From: Bacteroidaceae bacterium
GTDB taxonomy: Bacteria; Bacteroidota; Bacteroidia; Bacteroidales; Bacteroidaceae
Assembly (NCBI GenBank): GCA_017429945.1
Contig: JAFRNY010000036.1
Coordinates: forward strand, 1 to 64,000
Length of the DNA: 64,000 nt
Direction of reading: 5' to 3'
In this document: positions 25,378 to 36,500 of the stretch, piece after piece
How positions within the stretch are numbered: position 1 is the stretch's first letter
How the letters are laid out: every line of letters starts with the position of its first letter
Program-made: the position numbers and the translations under genes
The notes under the pieces: model-generated
Seen by the model: only the letters and a program-made list of their open reading frames with translations
Database searches by the model: none
What the model was told of the DNA's origin: nothing

Positions 25378-26103
25378 ATGAAACGAACTACAACGGAGTG
25401 GCTGAAGCTAATCGCGGCCATCATTATTGTAACAGCTTTCGGCATTGCAGGCATCACAGCCGACAGCACAAGCAGCGGCTATTCGCTCGGAACCGCACAT
25501 TTCATCGGATGGTTTTGCCTGATAGTTGCTGTTTTAGCAGCCATTTCCGCAATCCTGCAAGCTCGAGGCGTGGGCCCAATCATCAAGAGCAAAAACCGTC
25601 TGCCGCTTCCTCAGCCCGACTGTTGCGGAGGGCTGTGCCTGATCCGTGTCGCAGGCACTGACACCGCGGCCTTGGAGCGCACCATAGATGCTTTCATCGA
25701 ACTCTACGGCAAAGAAGGCCGTCCGCCCGTGCGACCTGATATTCAGCGCTCGGCCGACAGCCTTCTTCTCATTTTCCCTGAAGCCGGCGGCAAAGCCGAC
25801 ATCGACTTCGAGATATTTTGCTATTGGGTGAACTACATCTGCTGGGAGACAGACGGGCGCAAACGCGACGTCATCGGTTGGTTTGAGACAGGCGCAATCA
25901 AGCCCGACGCCACCGACGCCGTGCTTGGCAGCCGCACACTCATGGTCTTCGTTGCAGACAACGACACTGCTGGCGACAACGTCTGCATCACCACGGCCGA
26001 CGGCACTTGCTGCCTCCACTCTTTCAGGGGAGCCTCATCGCTGAAGCTGATCAGCCCTTCGCCTCGCCGCTTTGAAGCAATGCCTGCGCTCCCTACCGCG
26101 TGA
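25378..26103 (+). CDS. Hypothetical protein with two N-terminal membrane helices
   Basis: This 241-residue protein has two hydrophobic segments at about residues 9-29 and 42-61 ([20 protein letters not shown] and [19 protein letters not shown]). They are followed by a soluble domain of about 160 residues. That part contains a CC pair ([15 protein letters not shown]) and the pattern [18 protein letters not shown] recognise no family. The soluble part likely faces the cytoplasm, since the loop between helices is short and the segment after the second helix is basic. It has its own promoter and overlaps the HerA-like gene tail to tail by 11 bp. Confidence 0.75.
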   Translation: MKRTTTEWLKLIAAIIIVTAFGIAGITADSTSSGYSLGTAHFIGWFCLIVAVLAAISAILQARGVGPIIKSKNRLPLPQPDCCGGLCLIRVAGTDTAALERTIDAFIELYGKEGRPPVRPDIQRSADSLLLIFPEAGGKADIDFEIFCYWVNYICWETDGRKRDVIGWFETGAIKPDATDAVLGSRTLMVFVADNDTAGDNVCITTADGTCCLHSFRGASSLKLISPSPRRFEAMPALPTA

Positions 26104-27694
26104 GGTTACCGAGGATATCGCGCGTAAGCTCTTTGGTGATAGTGCGCGTGGCAGCGCTCGTGGCATTCTTCACCACCTTCTCCTTGGCCGAAGTTCTGGA
26201 CTTCGACTGTTTGCCTGAGACCTTATTGCTGACGTATGTGCCTAAGAGCGTGGCAATTGTAGAGGTCACGGCCGTCATCACGGCAGCGAGGACCTTGCTC
26301 ACCATGCCCTGTTTCTTCTTAGTAGTCTTCTCGCCCTTCTTGCCCTTTTCCTCATTCTCTTCAGCCTCTGCGGCAGCTGCTGCAGCCTCTTCGGTCTCCT
26401 GCAACTGGCGGTCGGCCTCCGCCATGAGCACTTCGAAGGCACTCTCACGGTCGACGGGCGTATCGTATTTGCCATAGACGCGGCTCTGCTTGATGATGTC
26501 GAGTCGCTGTCCTTCGGTGACGGCGCCTATCTGCGAGAGGGGAAAGAGGATCTTGGCACGTTCCACGACGTTGGGCGCACCCTTGGCATCGAGAAAACTG
26601 ACCAGCGCCTCGCCCGTCTCGAGATTCATGATTGCCTCGTCGGTCTTGAATTCGGGATTGGCACGGAAGGTGTCGGCCGCCGTCTTCACAGCCTTCTGAT
26701 CCTTAGGCGTATAAGCTCTGAGGGCGTGCTGCACGCGGTTGCCGAGCTGTCCGAGAATATTCTCCGGGATGTCCGTGGGGCTTTGTGTGATGAAATAGAG
26801 GCCCACGCCCTTCGAACGTATCAGGCGTATCACCTGTTCAATCTTGTCGAGCAGAGCCTTGCTGGTGTCGGTGAAGAGCATGTGGGCCTCATCGAAGAAG
26901 AACACCAGTTTGGGCAGCGGCAGGTCGCCTACTTCGGGCAATGTGGAGTAGAGCTCAGACAGCAGCCAGAGCAGGAACGTGGAATAGAGCTTAGGCTGCA
27001 TCATCAGTTTGTCTGCTGCCAGCACGCTCATGACGCCCTTGCCACCCTCGGTCTGCAGGAGGTCGTAGATATCGAACGACGGTTCGCCGAAGAAGTGGTC
27101 GGCGCCCTGAGCCTCGAGTTGCAAGAGTGCGCGCTGTATTGCGCCCACCGTTGCAGTGGAGATATTACCATATTTAGTAGTATATTCCTTCGAGTGCTTC
27201 GACACCCAATCGAGCATCGAACGCAAGTCCTTGAGGTCGATCAGGAGCATGCCGCGCTCGTCGGCGATACGAAAGACGATGTTCAGCACTCCGTCCTGCG
27301 TCTCGTTAAGCTGCAACAGGCGGCTCAGCAGCTGCGGACCCATCTGCGAAATTGTAGCTCGCATGGGATGTCCTTGCTCACCGAAGACATCGTAGAAGCG
27401 CACTGGACAAGCCTGGAACTGAGGATTTTCGATGCCAAACTCCGGCAGACGTTTCTCTATGAAGCCGCTCATCTTGCCGACCTGCGAGATTCCCGAGAGG
27501 TCGCCTTTCATGTCGGCCATAAAGCAGGGTACGCCGGCCTGGCAGAACGTCTCGGCTATAACTTGCAGAGTTACGGTCTTGCCCGTGCCCGTGGCGCCGG
27601 CGATGAGTCCGTGGCGGTTGGCCATCTTACCTTCGATGGATAGTGCTCCCTTGGAGCAATGGGCGATGTAGAGCCCGCGTTCGTTGTCTAACAT
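26093..27694 (-). CDS. HerA/YjgR-like ATPase (DUF853 family)
   Basis: This 533-residue cytoplasmic protein belongs to the HerA-FtsK branch of P-loop ATPases. The Walker A loop is GATGTGKT (33-40) and Walker B is LVFFFDEAH. Further family motifs are [38 protein letters not shown], and an arginine-containing C-terminal part of the ATPase. The C-terminal tail (about 420-533) is unusual in composition: a Glu/Ala-Lys rich stretch, a hydrophobic segment ([21 protein letters not shown]) that could be membrane-associated, and a basic end. E. coli YjgR is the nearest named relative; its role is unclear. It has its own promoter and is divergent from the CE12 gene. Confidence 0.9.
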   Translation of the reverse strand: MLDNERGLYIAHCSKGALSIEGKMANRHGLIAGATGTGKTVTLQVIAETFCQAGVPCFMADMKGDLSGISQVGKMSGFIEKRLPEFGIENPQFQACPVRFYDVFGEQGHPMRATISQMGPQLLSRLLQLNETQDGVLNIVFRIADERGMLLIDLKDLRSMLDWVSKHSKEYTTKYGNISTATVGAIQRALLQLEAQGADHFFGEPSFDIYDLLQTEGGKGVMSVLAADKLMMQPKLYSTFLLWLLSELYSTLPEVGDLPLPKLVFFFDEAHMLFTDTSKALLDKIEQVIRLIRSKGVGLYFITQSPTDIPENILGQLGNRVQHALRAYTPKDQKAVKTAADTFRANPEFKTDEAIMNLETGEALVSFLDAKGAPNVVERAKILFPLSQIGAVTEGQRLDIIKQSRVYGKYDTPVDRESAFEVLMAEADRQLQETEEAAAAAAEAEENEEKGKKGEKTTKKKQGMVSKVLAAVMTAVTSTIATLLGTYVSNKVSGKQSKSRTSAKEKVVKNATSAATRTITKELTRDILGNLTR

Positions 27695-27724
27695 AATCGT
27701 TCTTGTTGGTTAAATTCTTTGGCG

Positions 27725-27732
27725 CAAAGATA
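27725..27732 (-). promoter_or_regulatory. -7 promoter box for the HerA-like gene
   Basis: TATCTTTG on the minus strand, followed by CGCC, 31 bp upstream of the start codon. Confidence 0.8.
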
Positions 27733-27827
27733 AGAACTTTTTGTGGTACGACAACATTTCTGCCTCCTTTTCTTTTGCGAACAAACAAATAAATTCCAAT
27801 TCGTTCCTCTTTCTCGCATTTTATAAG

Positions 27828-27835
27828 TACCTTTG
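27828..27835 (+). promoter_or_regulatory. -7 promoter box for the double-CE12 gene
   Basis: TACCTTTG followed by CCAC, 29 bp upstream of the ATG at 27864. It rules out the longer open reading frame that begins near 27741. Confidence 0.8.
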
Positions 27836-27863
27836 CCACAAATTTAAACGAATTGTAAACCTT

Positions 27864-29588
27864 ATGAAGAGATTTCTTTCGATTTGCGCTATCCTCACGG
27901 CAGGATGCGCGACAGTAGCAGCACAGCAGAACACATTCCGCCCGATGGACGACGAGAACAAAGTCGTCGACCTCACGCTCGACAGTCTGGAAAAGGTGAA
28001 GACGGCACGCCCCGTGGCGGGCAGCAGCCGTCGTGGGCAAAACCCGGTACTCTTTCTCGTTGGTAACTCCACCATGCGAACCGGCACCAAGGGCAACGGC
28101 GACAACGGCCAGTGGGGCTGGGGCTTCTATGAGCACAAGTATTTCGACGAGTCGAAGATCACCGTCGAGAACCAAGCCCTCGGCGGCACAAGCTCGCGCA
28201 CGTTCTACCGCCAGCTGTGGCCCGACGTGAAGAAAGGCATCCGCCCGGGCGACTACGTCGTCATAGAGCTCGGCCACAACGACAACGGACCCTTCGACAG
28301 CGGACGCTGCCGGGCCACCATTCGCGGAATCTCGGCCACCGACTCGCTTGTAGTCACGCTCAAGGAAGGGCCCAACAAGGGCAAGACTGAAACGGTCTAC
28401 AGCTACGGCGAATATATGCGCCGCTTCATCCGCGAGACCAGAGCGCTGGGCGCCCACCCCATTCTGATGAGTCTGACGCCGAGGAAAGCCCCCTCACGTA
28501 CTCCCCGAGTGGGAGGAGCTGTTTCCAATAGTTCGACCGAGGATATGAGCGCCCCCCCTCGGGGGGGACGGGAGGGGGCTTCATGGCAGCCTGTCCGCGT
28601 GGCCGACACCTTCGGCGGCTGGGCCAGGCAGATTGCCGAGGAGATGAATGTGCCCTTCGTCGACCTCAACGAAATCTCTGCCGGCAAATATGATAAAATG
28701 AGCCCATGGAAGCTCAACTACCACTTCTATCTCGACAACATCCACACCAGCAAATTCGGCGCCGAGCACAACGCACGCTGCGCAGCCGAAGGGCTCATGG
28801 CGTGCACTCACCCCGAGCTTGCACCGCTGAAGGCTATGATGACCGGCCTGGCGCTGCCCACGACCGGCGTGCGGCGCGAGAAGGGCAAGCCCGTAGTCTT
28901 CATTACAGGCGACTCCACCGTGAAGAATACCGACAACGACTCCACCGGCATGTGGGGCTGGGGCTCGCAGGCCTGGCGCATCTTCGACGAGAATAAAATC
29001 ACGTATATCAACTGCGCCATGGCCGGGCGCTCTTGCCGCACCTACATCCGCGAAGGGCGATGGGAGAAAGTCTATAACGACCTGCACAAGGGCGACTTCG
29101 TGCTCATACAGTTCGGCCACAACGACATCGGCGAACTGCACCGCGGCAAGCACCGCGGCGAGATTCCAGGCACGGCTGATACGAGCTGCGTAAGCCGCGT
29201 CACACTGCAGAACGAGGCCTACAACGAGGTCGTTTACTCGTTCGGATGGTACCTGAAAAAGATGATCGATGACTGCCGCGAGAAGGGCGCCACGCCCATC
29301 CTCGTCAGCTTGACGCCCCGCAACGAATGGCCCGGCGGCCGAATTGAGCGGCGCAACGACTCCTACGGCCGATGGTATCGTGCCGTGGCTGAAGAGACGG
29401 GCTGCGAGCTCGTCGACCTGCACAACATCACGGCCGACGCCCTCGATGGCATAGGGCAGAAAGCCGCGAAACGTTATTACAACCACGACCACACCCACAC
29501 CTCGCTCCTCGGCGCACGCTTGAACGCCATCGGCGTTGCCGTCGGACTGACGCGCAACAACAGTCCCTTGGCTAAGTACCTGCAGTAG
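27864..29588 (+). CDS. Tandem CE12 rhamnogalacturonan acetylesterase (two SGNH domains)
   Basis: This 574-residue secreted protein carries two copies of a CE12 SGNH-hydrolase domain. It is predicted to remove acetyl groups from rhamnogalacturonan I. A signal peptide (about 1-20, cleaved near VAAQQ) is present. Domain 1 (about 60-310) has nucleophile S69 in VGNSTMRTG, the oxyanion Gly in ALGGTSSRTF, ELGHND, and D291/H294 in LDNIHTS. Its block I reads GNS instead of GDS. Domain 2 (about 345-560) has canonical GDSTVKN with S351, AMAGRSCRTY, QFGHND, and D542/H545 in HDHTHTS. Domain 1 is interrupted at residues 208-240 by a 96-bp inverted REP-like insertion, in frame between LTPR and VRVADTFGGWA. 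The insertion sits in a loop, so activity may be kept. Confidence 0.9.
   Translation: MKRFLSICAILTAGCATVAAQQNTFRPMDDENKVVDLTLDSLEKVKTARPVAGSSRRGQNPVLFLVGNSTMRTGTKGNGDNGQWGWGFYEHKYFDESKITVENQALGGTSSRTFYRQLWPDVKKGIRPGDYVVIELGHNDNGPFDSGRCRATIRGISATDSLVVTLKEGPNKGKTETVYSYGEYMRRFIRETRALGAHPILMSLTPRKAPSRTPRVGGAVSNSSTEDMSAPPRGGREGASWQPVRVADTFGGWARQIAEEMNVPFVDLNEISAGKYDKMSPWKLNYHFYLDNIHTSKFGAEHNARCAAEGLMACTHPELAPLKAMMTGLALPTTGVRREKGKPVVFITGDSTVKNTDNDSTGMWGWGSQAWRIFDENKITYINCAMAGRSCRTYIREGRWEKVYNDLHKGDFVLIQFGHNDIGELHRGKHRGEIPGTADTSCVSRVTLQNEAYNEVVYSFGWYLKKMIDDCREKGATPILVSLTPRNEWPGGRIERRNDSYGRWYRAVAEETGCELVDLHNITADALDGIGQKAAKRYYNHDHTHTSLLGARLNAIGVAVGLTRNNSPLAKYLQ
28487..28582. repeat. 96-bp inverted pair of REP-like elements inside the CE12 gene
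   Basis: The element is bounded by AAGCCCCCTC (28487-28496) and its exact inverse GAGGGGGCTT (28573-28582). Each end also carries its own small hairpin. The length, 96 bp, is a multiple of three and leaves the reading frame open. The second CE12 domain lacks this segment at the same place, so it is an insertion. Confidence 0.85.
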
Positions 29589-29639
29589 TCTGGCCCCACG
29601 AGCCCTTATGTCTAAGAGGATACGACCAATAGTTCTGAA

Positions 29640-29658
29640 GTAAAACAAGTTGTTTTAC
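29640..29658. repeat. 19-bp perfect palindrome after the CE12 gene
   Basis: GTAAAACAAGTTGTTTTAC is symmetrical around a single central base. It lies 50 bp past the CE12 stop and could be a terminator stem or operator. In the rest of the 29589-29853 gap I see a weak GGCC...GGCC stem but no clear promoter for ruvA. Confidence 0.6.
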
Positions 29659-29853
29659 CTGAGATCGACCAGGGGCTTCGGCCAAAACACCCAATGGTTA
29701 TGGCCCTAACCCTTAGTCCTTTTTGCCTACAAGCGAAAGATATATTTCGCACGCACACAATAAAGAGGCCCCTTCGCGCGTTAATATATATGTCTTGCGT
29801 GCGCACATAGGGCTTCCAGACCCTGCCACACCAACCGGAAACATACTAGAACA

Positions 29854-30459
29854 ATGATTGAATACATACGCGGCTCAATAGCCGAACTCTCCCCCACCCT
29901 CGCCGTGCTCGACGCCAACGGCGTGGGCTACGGACTCAGCATCAGCCTGAACACCTATACCGCCATCCAAGGTCTCCAAGGCGACGTGAAGCTCTACGCT
30001 TACGAGAGCATCCGCGAGGACGCCTATCAGCTCTGGGGCTTCGCCACGAAAGTGGAGCGCGAGCTCTTCCTGCTGCTGACGAGCGTCAGCGGCGTGGGAG
30101 GCCAAAGCGCCCGCGTGATCCTCAGTTCCATGACGCCCGCCGAGCTGTGCGACGCCATAAGCCGCAGCGACGAGCGCTTGCTCAAGTCGGCCAAAGGCAT
30201 CGGCGGCAAGACGGCACAGCGCATAATCGTGGAGCTCAAGGATAAGATTGTGAGCCTCGGGCTCGATGCCGCTGCAGGTTCGCCATCGTCGCAGCCCGTG
30301 ACAGCCGCCAACAAGGAGGTACAGGACGAAGCCGTGCAGGCGCTCACTATGCTCGGTTTCTCACCCGCGCCATCGCAGAAAGCCGTCGTCGGCATCCTCC
30401 GTGCCGAGCCCGATGCCAGCGTGGAGCGCGTCATCAAGCTGGCGCTGAAGATGCTTTGA
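29854..30459 (+). CDS. ruvA: Holliday junction branch migration protein RuvA
   Basis: This 201-residue protein binds four-way DNA junctions and loads the RuvB helicase. Domain I is an OB fold ([28 protein letters not shown]). Domain II has the helix-hairpin-helix motifs [13 protein letters not shown] and [19 protein letters not shown]. Domain III (about 150-201) is the RuvB-binding three-helix unit ending in VIKLALKML. Length is normal. It is followed by sprA, an arrangement often seen in Bacteroidetes, with a REP-like element between them. Confidence 0.97.
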   Translation: MIEYIRGSIAELSPTLAVLDANGVGYGLSISLNTYTAIQGLQGDVKLYAYESIREDAYQLWGFATKVERELFLLLTSVSGVGGQSARVILSSMTPAELCDAISRSDERLLKSAKGIGGKTAQRIIVELKDKIVSLGLDAAAGSPSSQPVTAANKEVQDEAVQALTMLGFSPAPSQKAVVGILRAEPDASVERVIKLALKML

Positions 30460-30500
30460 GACCCACCCCCCTACCCCTCCCTCCCAAGGGAGGGGCGTGA
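30460..30500. repeat. REP-like element between ruvA and sprA
   Basis: It starts at the base after the ruvA stop. CCCTCCCTCCCAAGGGAGGG forms the hairpin, with a C-rich flank ACCCACCCCCCTA. It is the inverse orientation of the copy at 30644. Confidence 0.75.
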
Positions 30501-30560
30501 TTACCAAGTGAAATTTGTGAGCATATCACAAGTGATAAATAACAATTTAAAAAGCAAAAA

Positions 30561-33500
30561 TTGAAAAAGTTCTTTGCATTTAGCCTGATTATGCTGACAG
30601 CCGCACTTTTGGCTGCCAGCTCTTCGCTTTTTGCAAAGGCAATAACTCTCCCCCTTCAGGGGGAGCGGGGAGAGGGTCCCGACAGCCTCCGCACCACTCC
30701 CCAGAAGACCGTTCCAGAGACCGTCGAAGACCTCGACTCCGCAGCCGTAGCGCTGCGGCGCCCCGACAACCTCAAGCAAGTGGCCGAGCTCGACTCGCTC
30801 ACAGGCTACTACCGTATTGGCACAAAGCTGGGCACGGGCGGCTACCTCAACACCCCTATCCTGATGACGCCCGAGGAATACCAGCAGTGGAGCCTCCGGA
30901 GGTCCATGCGAAGCTACTACCGCCAGCAGGGGCAGAAGGAATATGAGACGGAGGGAAAGAGTAAGTTTGACTTCACCGACATCAATTTCGACCTCGGACC
31001 TGCCGAGAAGATTTTCGGCCCCGGCGGCGTGAGCATCAAGACGCAAGGCTCGGCCGAACTGAAGATGGGCGCGAACCTCAAGAAGGTGAACAATCCTTCG
31101 CTGGCCGCCAACCGCCGCAAAACCGTGGGTTTCGACTTCGACGAGAAGATCAACCTCAACGTCACTGGTAAGGTGGGCGACAAGGTGAACATGAATATCA
31201 ACTACAACACCGAGGCCACCATGGAAGTCGATGCACAGCAGATGAAGCTGAAGTACGACGGCAAGGAGGATGAGATTGTTAAGCTGGTGGAGGCCGGTAA
31301 TGTCTCGATGCCTTCAAACTCCACGCTCATCCATGGCGTCTCAAGTCTCTTCGGTCTGCGCACCGACCTGCAGTTCGGCAAGCTGAAGCTGCAGACCGTG
31401 GTCAGTCAGAAGAAGTCAGCCTCGAAGAGCGTAAGCTCGAAAGGCGGCTCGCAGACCACCAACTTCGAGATCTCGGCCGACGACTACGAAGAGAACCGCC
31501 ACTTCTGGCTCTCGCACTTCTTCCGCGACAACTACGACCGCTGGATGCGCACCCTGCCCACCATTGCCAGCGGTGTGACGCTCAAGCGCGTCGAGCTATG
31601 GGTCACGAACAAGACGTCTTCGACTCAGAACAACCGCAACCTCATCGCTTTCGTCGACCTCGGCGAAGCCAAGCACATTTGGAATACAGCATGGAGCGGA
31701 ACGGCACAGCCACAGCCTAACAACCGCTCCAACGACCTCTACCAGACCATAATCAGCGAGCATCCAGGCGCACGCGACATCAGCCAGGCGATGAACGAGC
31801 TCGACGCCATACCGGGCTTCAGTGGAGGCGCCGACTACGACAAGCTGCAGTCGGCACGCCTGCTCTCGTCGTCGGAATACACTATCAACCACGCCCTCGG
31901 CTACGTCTCGCTCAACTTCCAGCTCGAGCCCGACGAGGTGCTGGCCGCTGCCTTCGAGTACACCTACAACGGGCAGACTTACCAAGTGGGCGAATTCGCC
32001 AGCGACCTCACCGACAACACTCAGTGCCTCTACGTCAAAGCCATCAAGAGCACCACCAGCTCGCCCCGCATGGGCAACTGGCCGCTGATGATGAAGAACA
32101 TCTACGACCTCGGGGCCACCTCGACGCAGCGCGAGAAATTCCGCCTCGACATTAAATTCCAGAACGACACCGCCGGCGTCTATCAGACCTACCTGCCCGA
32201 GGCACGCCTCAAGAGCACGCCGCTCTTACGCGCCCTCAACCTCGACCGTCTCGACAACAACAACCGCGCCAACGCCGACGGACAGTTCGACTACGTCGAA
32301 GGCTACACTATCTCGAAAGGCCGTATCATCTTCCCCGTGGCAGAGCCCTTCGGCGACCACCTGCGTTCGTGGATCGGCAGCGATGCCATCGCCGACAAAT
32401 ATTGCTTCGACGCGCTCTACGACAGCACCAAGACCATTGCCAAGCAGATGGCCGAGCAGAACAAATTCCTGCTTGCCGGACGTTACAAAGGCACTAACGG
32501 CGCACAGATCGACCTCGGCGCCACGAACATTGCCCCTGGAAGCGTCCACGTGACGGCTGGCGGGCAGGAACTGCAGGAGAACGTCGACTACCGCGTCGAC
32601 TACTCAATGGGTATGGTGACTATCCTCAACCAGAGCATCATTGAGTCGGGCACGAAAGTGAACGCCAGCGTGGAATCCAACGACACCTACGGCATGCAAC
32701 GCAAGACTATGCTGGGCGTCAACTGGGACTATGAATTCTCGAAGAACTTCGTCGTGGGAGGTACGTTCCAGTTCCTCAACGAACAACCGCTGACCACAAA
32801 AGTGAACATGGGCAGTGAGCCGCTGAAAAACACTCTGTGGGGACTGCACATGGACTGGAAGAAAGAGGCGCAATGGCTCACGACAGCACTCAATGCCATA
32901 CCGCTGCTCCACTTCACAGCACCCTCACAGATAGCCTTCAGCGCCGACTTCGCGCAGCTCATTGCAGGGCAGAACCGCAAGGTGCAGGGCGGAGCCTCCT
33001 ATATGGACGACTTCGAGAACACGAAGAACCGCATGAGCATCTCGTCGCCCACGATGTGGATGATGTCCTCAGTGCCCACAGCCTTCGAAGGCTCCAAGCT
33101 GACGAACGACGTGCGCAGCGGCTACCAGCGCGCGCTACTCTCGTGGTACTACATCGACCCCATCTTCACACGCCGCAGCTCGTCGCTAACACCTTCTCAC
33201 ATCAAGAGCGACCTCAACCAACTCTCCGACAGTTACGTCCGTGAGGTCTATGAGCGCGAGCTCTACCCAAACAAGCAGCTCAACTCCTACTCCGAAGCAG
33301 CATCGCTGAACGTGCTTAATCTGGCATACTACCCCACCGAGCGCGGAGCCTACAACCTCAACCCCGACCTCGACAGCCGCGGGCGCCTCACGAATCCACG
33401 CGAGAACTGGGGCGGCATGATGCGCAAGACCGACAACCCCGACTTCGAGGCACAGAACATCGAGTACATAGAGTTCTGGATGCTCGACCCCTTCCTCTAC

Positions 33501-36500
33501 ACCGGCGACGACCGTAGCTACGGTGGCGAGCTCTACATCGATCTCGGCGAGGTTTCTGAAGATATCCTCAAGGACGGCAAGAAGTTCTACGAGAGCGGCT
33601 TGCCCATCGACGACGACCAGCGCTATTTCGAGAATACGCTCTGGGGACGCGTGCCCATAGGCACCAGCGTGACCTACGCGTTCAATAATGAGAGCGGCGC
33701 ACGCACCCGACAGGACGTGGGCCTCAACGGTATCAACTCCGAGCAGGAGCGCACGTTCGGCATCTATCAGGACTACCTCTCGCAAATCCAAGGCAAAGTG
33801 TCGCCCGAAGTGTTCGACAGCATCTGGGCCGACCCCGCAGGCGACGACTACCACTACTACCGCGGCAGCGACTTCGACCGCGACCGCGTAGGCATTCTCC
33901 AGCGCTACAAACGCATCAATATGCCCGAAGGCAACTCGCCCGACACACAGAACTCGCCCGAAAGCTACGAGACAGCCTACAAGACCAACCCCGACGTCGA
34001 GGACCTCAACCAAGACTACACTCTCAACGAATACGAGAAATTCTTCCAGTACCATATCAGCATTCACCCGCAGGACACCGTAGTCGGGCGCAACTACATC
34101 TCCGACATCCGTCGCATCACAGCCAAGCTGCGCAACGGCGATAAGCGCGAGGAACGGTGGTTCCAGTTCCGTGTGCCGCTCGAGGAATACGAGCGGGCCT
34201 ACGGTGGCATCACTGACTTCACCAGCATACGTTTCGTGCGCATGTTCCTCACCGGCTTCGAGAAACCTATAATCCTGCGCTTCGCCACGCTCGACCTCGT
34301 GCAGGCCGACTGGCGACAATACGAGCAATCGCTCTACGCCGGGCAGGCCCCGTCGGTGAGCGCCACGCTCGAGGTGAGCGCCGTGAACATCGAGGAGAAC
34401 AACGAGAAGCAGCCCGTCAACTATGTGCTGCCGCCCGGAATATCGCCCATCACCGACCCCGCACAGACGCAACTCGTGGAGCAGAATGAGCAAGCTCTCT
34501 CGATCATAGCCAAGAACCTATCGCCTGGCGACGCCCGTGCCGTGTTCAAGAACTGCCGCTACGATATGCGACAGTACAAGCACCTGCAGATGTTCGTCCA
34601 CGCCAACGCCCTGGCCAACGATATCACCAACCTGCGCGACGGCGAGACATCGGTGTTCCTCCGCATCGGTTCCGACTACAAATCCAACTTCTACGAGTAT
34701 GAAGTGCCACTGCAGCTGACGCCCGAGCGGCTCTACGACCGCTACAACCCCAACGACTGCCGCACGGTGTGGCCTGCCGAGAATATGATCGACATAGACC
34801 TCACCAAATTCACCTCTGTGAAGAAAAACCGCAACCGCGAGAAGAGCCTCGGCAACGCCAGCTACAACCTGGAGTACAGCGAGTTCGACTCCGACCGCCC
34901 CAGCAATCGCATCACCGTAATGGGTAATCCTACGCTGGGCGAGATAAAGACAATCATGATTGGCGTGCGCAACAACGGACGAACAGTCAAGAGCGTCGAA
35001 GTGTGGGCCAACGAACTGCGCCTGCAGGAATTCTCCAACGAAGGCGGCTGGGCCGCACAGGCCGCACTGAACATTCAGCTCTCGGACCTCGGCAGCGTGA
35101 ACGTGCAGGGCCACTACGAGAAAGCCGGTTTCGGAGGCATAGAGCAAAGCGTGAGCGAGCGCTCCAACGACAACACTCTCGACTATACCATCACCACTCA
35201 GATGGACCTCGGCAAGCTGCTGCCGCCCAAGGCTAAGGTTAACTTCCCGATGTACTACAGCTACGCCAAGGAGACGGTGAGCCCGAAGTACAACCCTCTC
35301 GACACCGATATGGAACTCTCCGACGCCCTCGACGCCGCCACGACGAAGCACGAGAAGGACAGCATCACAAGCCTCACCACGCAAAAGCAGATATCCAAGA
35401 GCCTCTCGTTCACAGGAGTGAAGGTCAATGTGCAGACGCGCAAGCATCCTATGCCCTACGACCCCGCCAACTTCACCTTCAACTATAGCCACACCCACAC
35501 CTACAACACAGGCGAGACAACCGTCTACGAGCACGAGCGCACCTGGCGCGGAGGCATGAACTACAGTTGGACGCCCAACTGGAAGGCCTGGGAGCCGTTC
35601 AAGAATCTGAAGTCGAAATCCAAATGGCTCGACCTGGTGAAGGCGCAGAACTTCAACTTCGCCCCGCAGAGCCTGACGTTCAACACCGACATCGTCCGCA
35701 ACTACTACGAGATTCAGGAGCGCGACATGGACAATCTCGAGTCGCCAAACGCTATCCCCGTGCGCTGGACGCCATCGTTCCTCTGGAACCGCGAGTTCAA
35801 CCTGCGCTGGGACCTCACCAAAGCCCTGCATTTTACCTTCCAGAGCGGCACACACGCCGAGATCGAGGAGCCCTACACTCCCGTGAACAAAGATCTCTAC
35901 TTCGACAGCTTCGCAGCATGGAAGGACAGCGTGATGCACAGCATCCGCGGCTTCGGCACGCCGCTCGACTACTCACAGTCGGTGCAGGCATCCTACAAAG
36001 TGCCCCTCGAGAAGATCCCGGCTTTAGACTGGATTTCTGTCGATGGCACCTACAAGGGCGACTACTCCTGGAAGCGAGGCGCCGAGCTCGACGACGGCAG
36101 CACGCTGGGCAACACCATCAACACGCAGCGTGCCATAAACCTCAACGGCAAGCTGAACATGGAGACGCTCTACAACCACAGCACCTTCCTCAAGGACGCC
36201 AACAAGCGCTTTTCCACCTCCACAATCAAGAGCGAAGGCCGCAAGAAGGACCAAGCCAAGCAGAAAGAGCGCGATGCCAAGAAGAAAGAAGAGCTCGAAG
36301 CCGCCCGCAAGCTGGCCGAGGCGCAGAAGAAAGCAGCCGCCGGCGACAGCACGGCGCTCAAGGCTCTGCAAGACCCGTCGAAAGCCAAGATTCAGGGCAA
36401 CGCCAAGGGCATAAGCCAGCAGAAAAAGCAGATCAAAGGCTTCGCGGGCGAAGTGCAGCTGCCCGATTCCGCCATCAACCTCAAGCACAACCAGAAGAGC

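Noticed and set aside
28581..29648. Minus-strand frame of 355 codons across the CE12 gene
   Set aside because: It is antisense to domain 2, which has all its catalytic motifs.
33186..35939. Two long minus-strand frames within sprA
   Set aside because: sprA is intact over this stretch with conserved blocks; the antisense translations are Val/Gly/Ala-rich without known domains.
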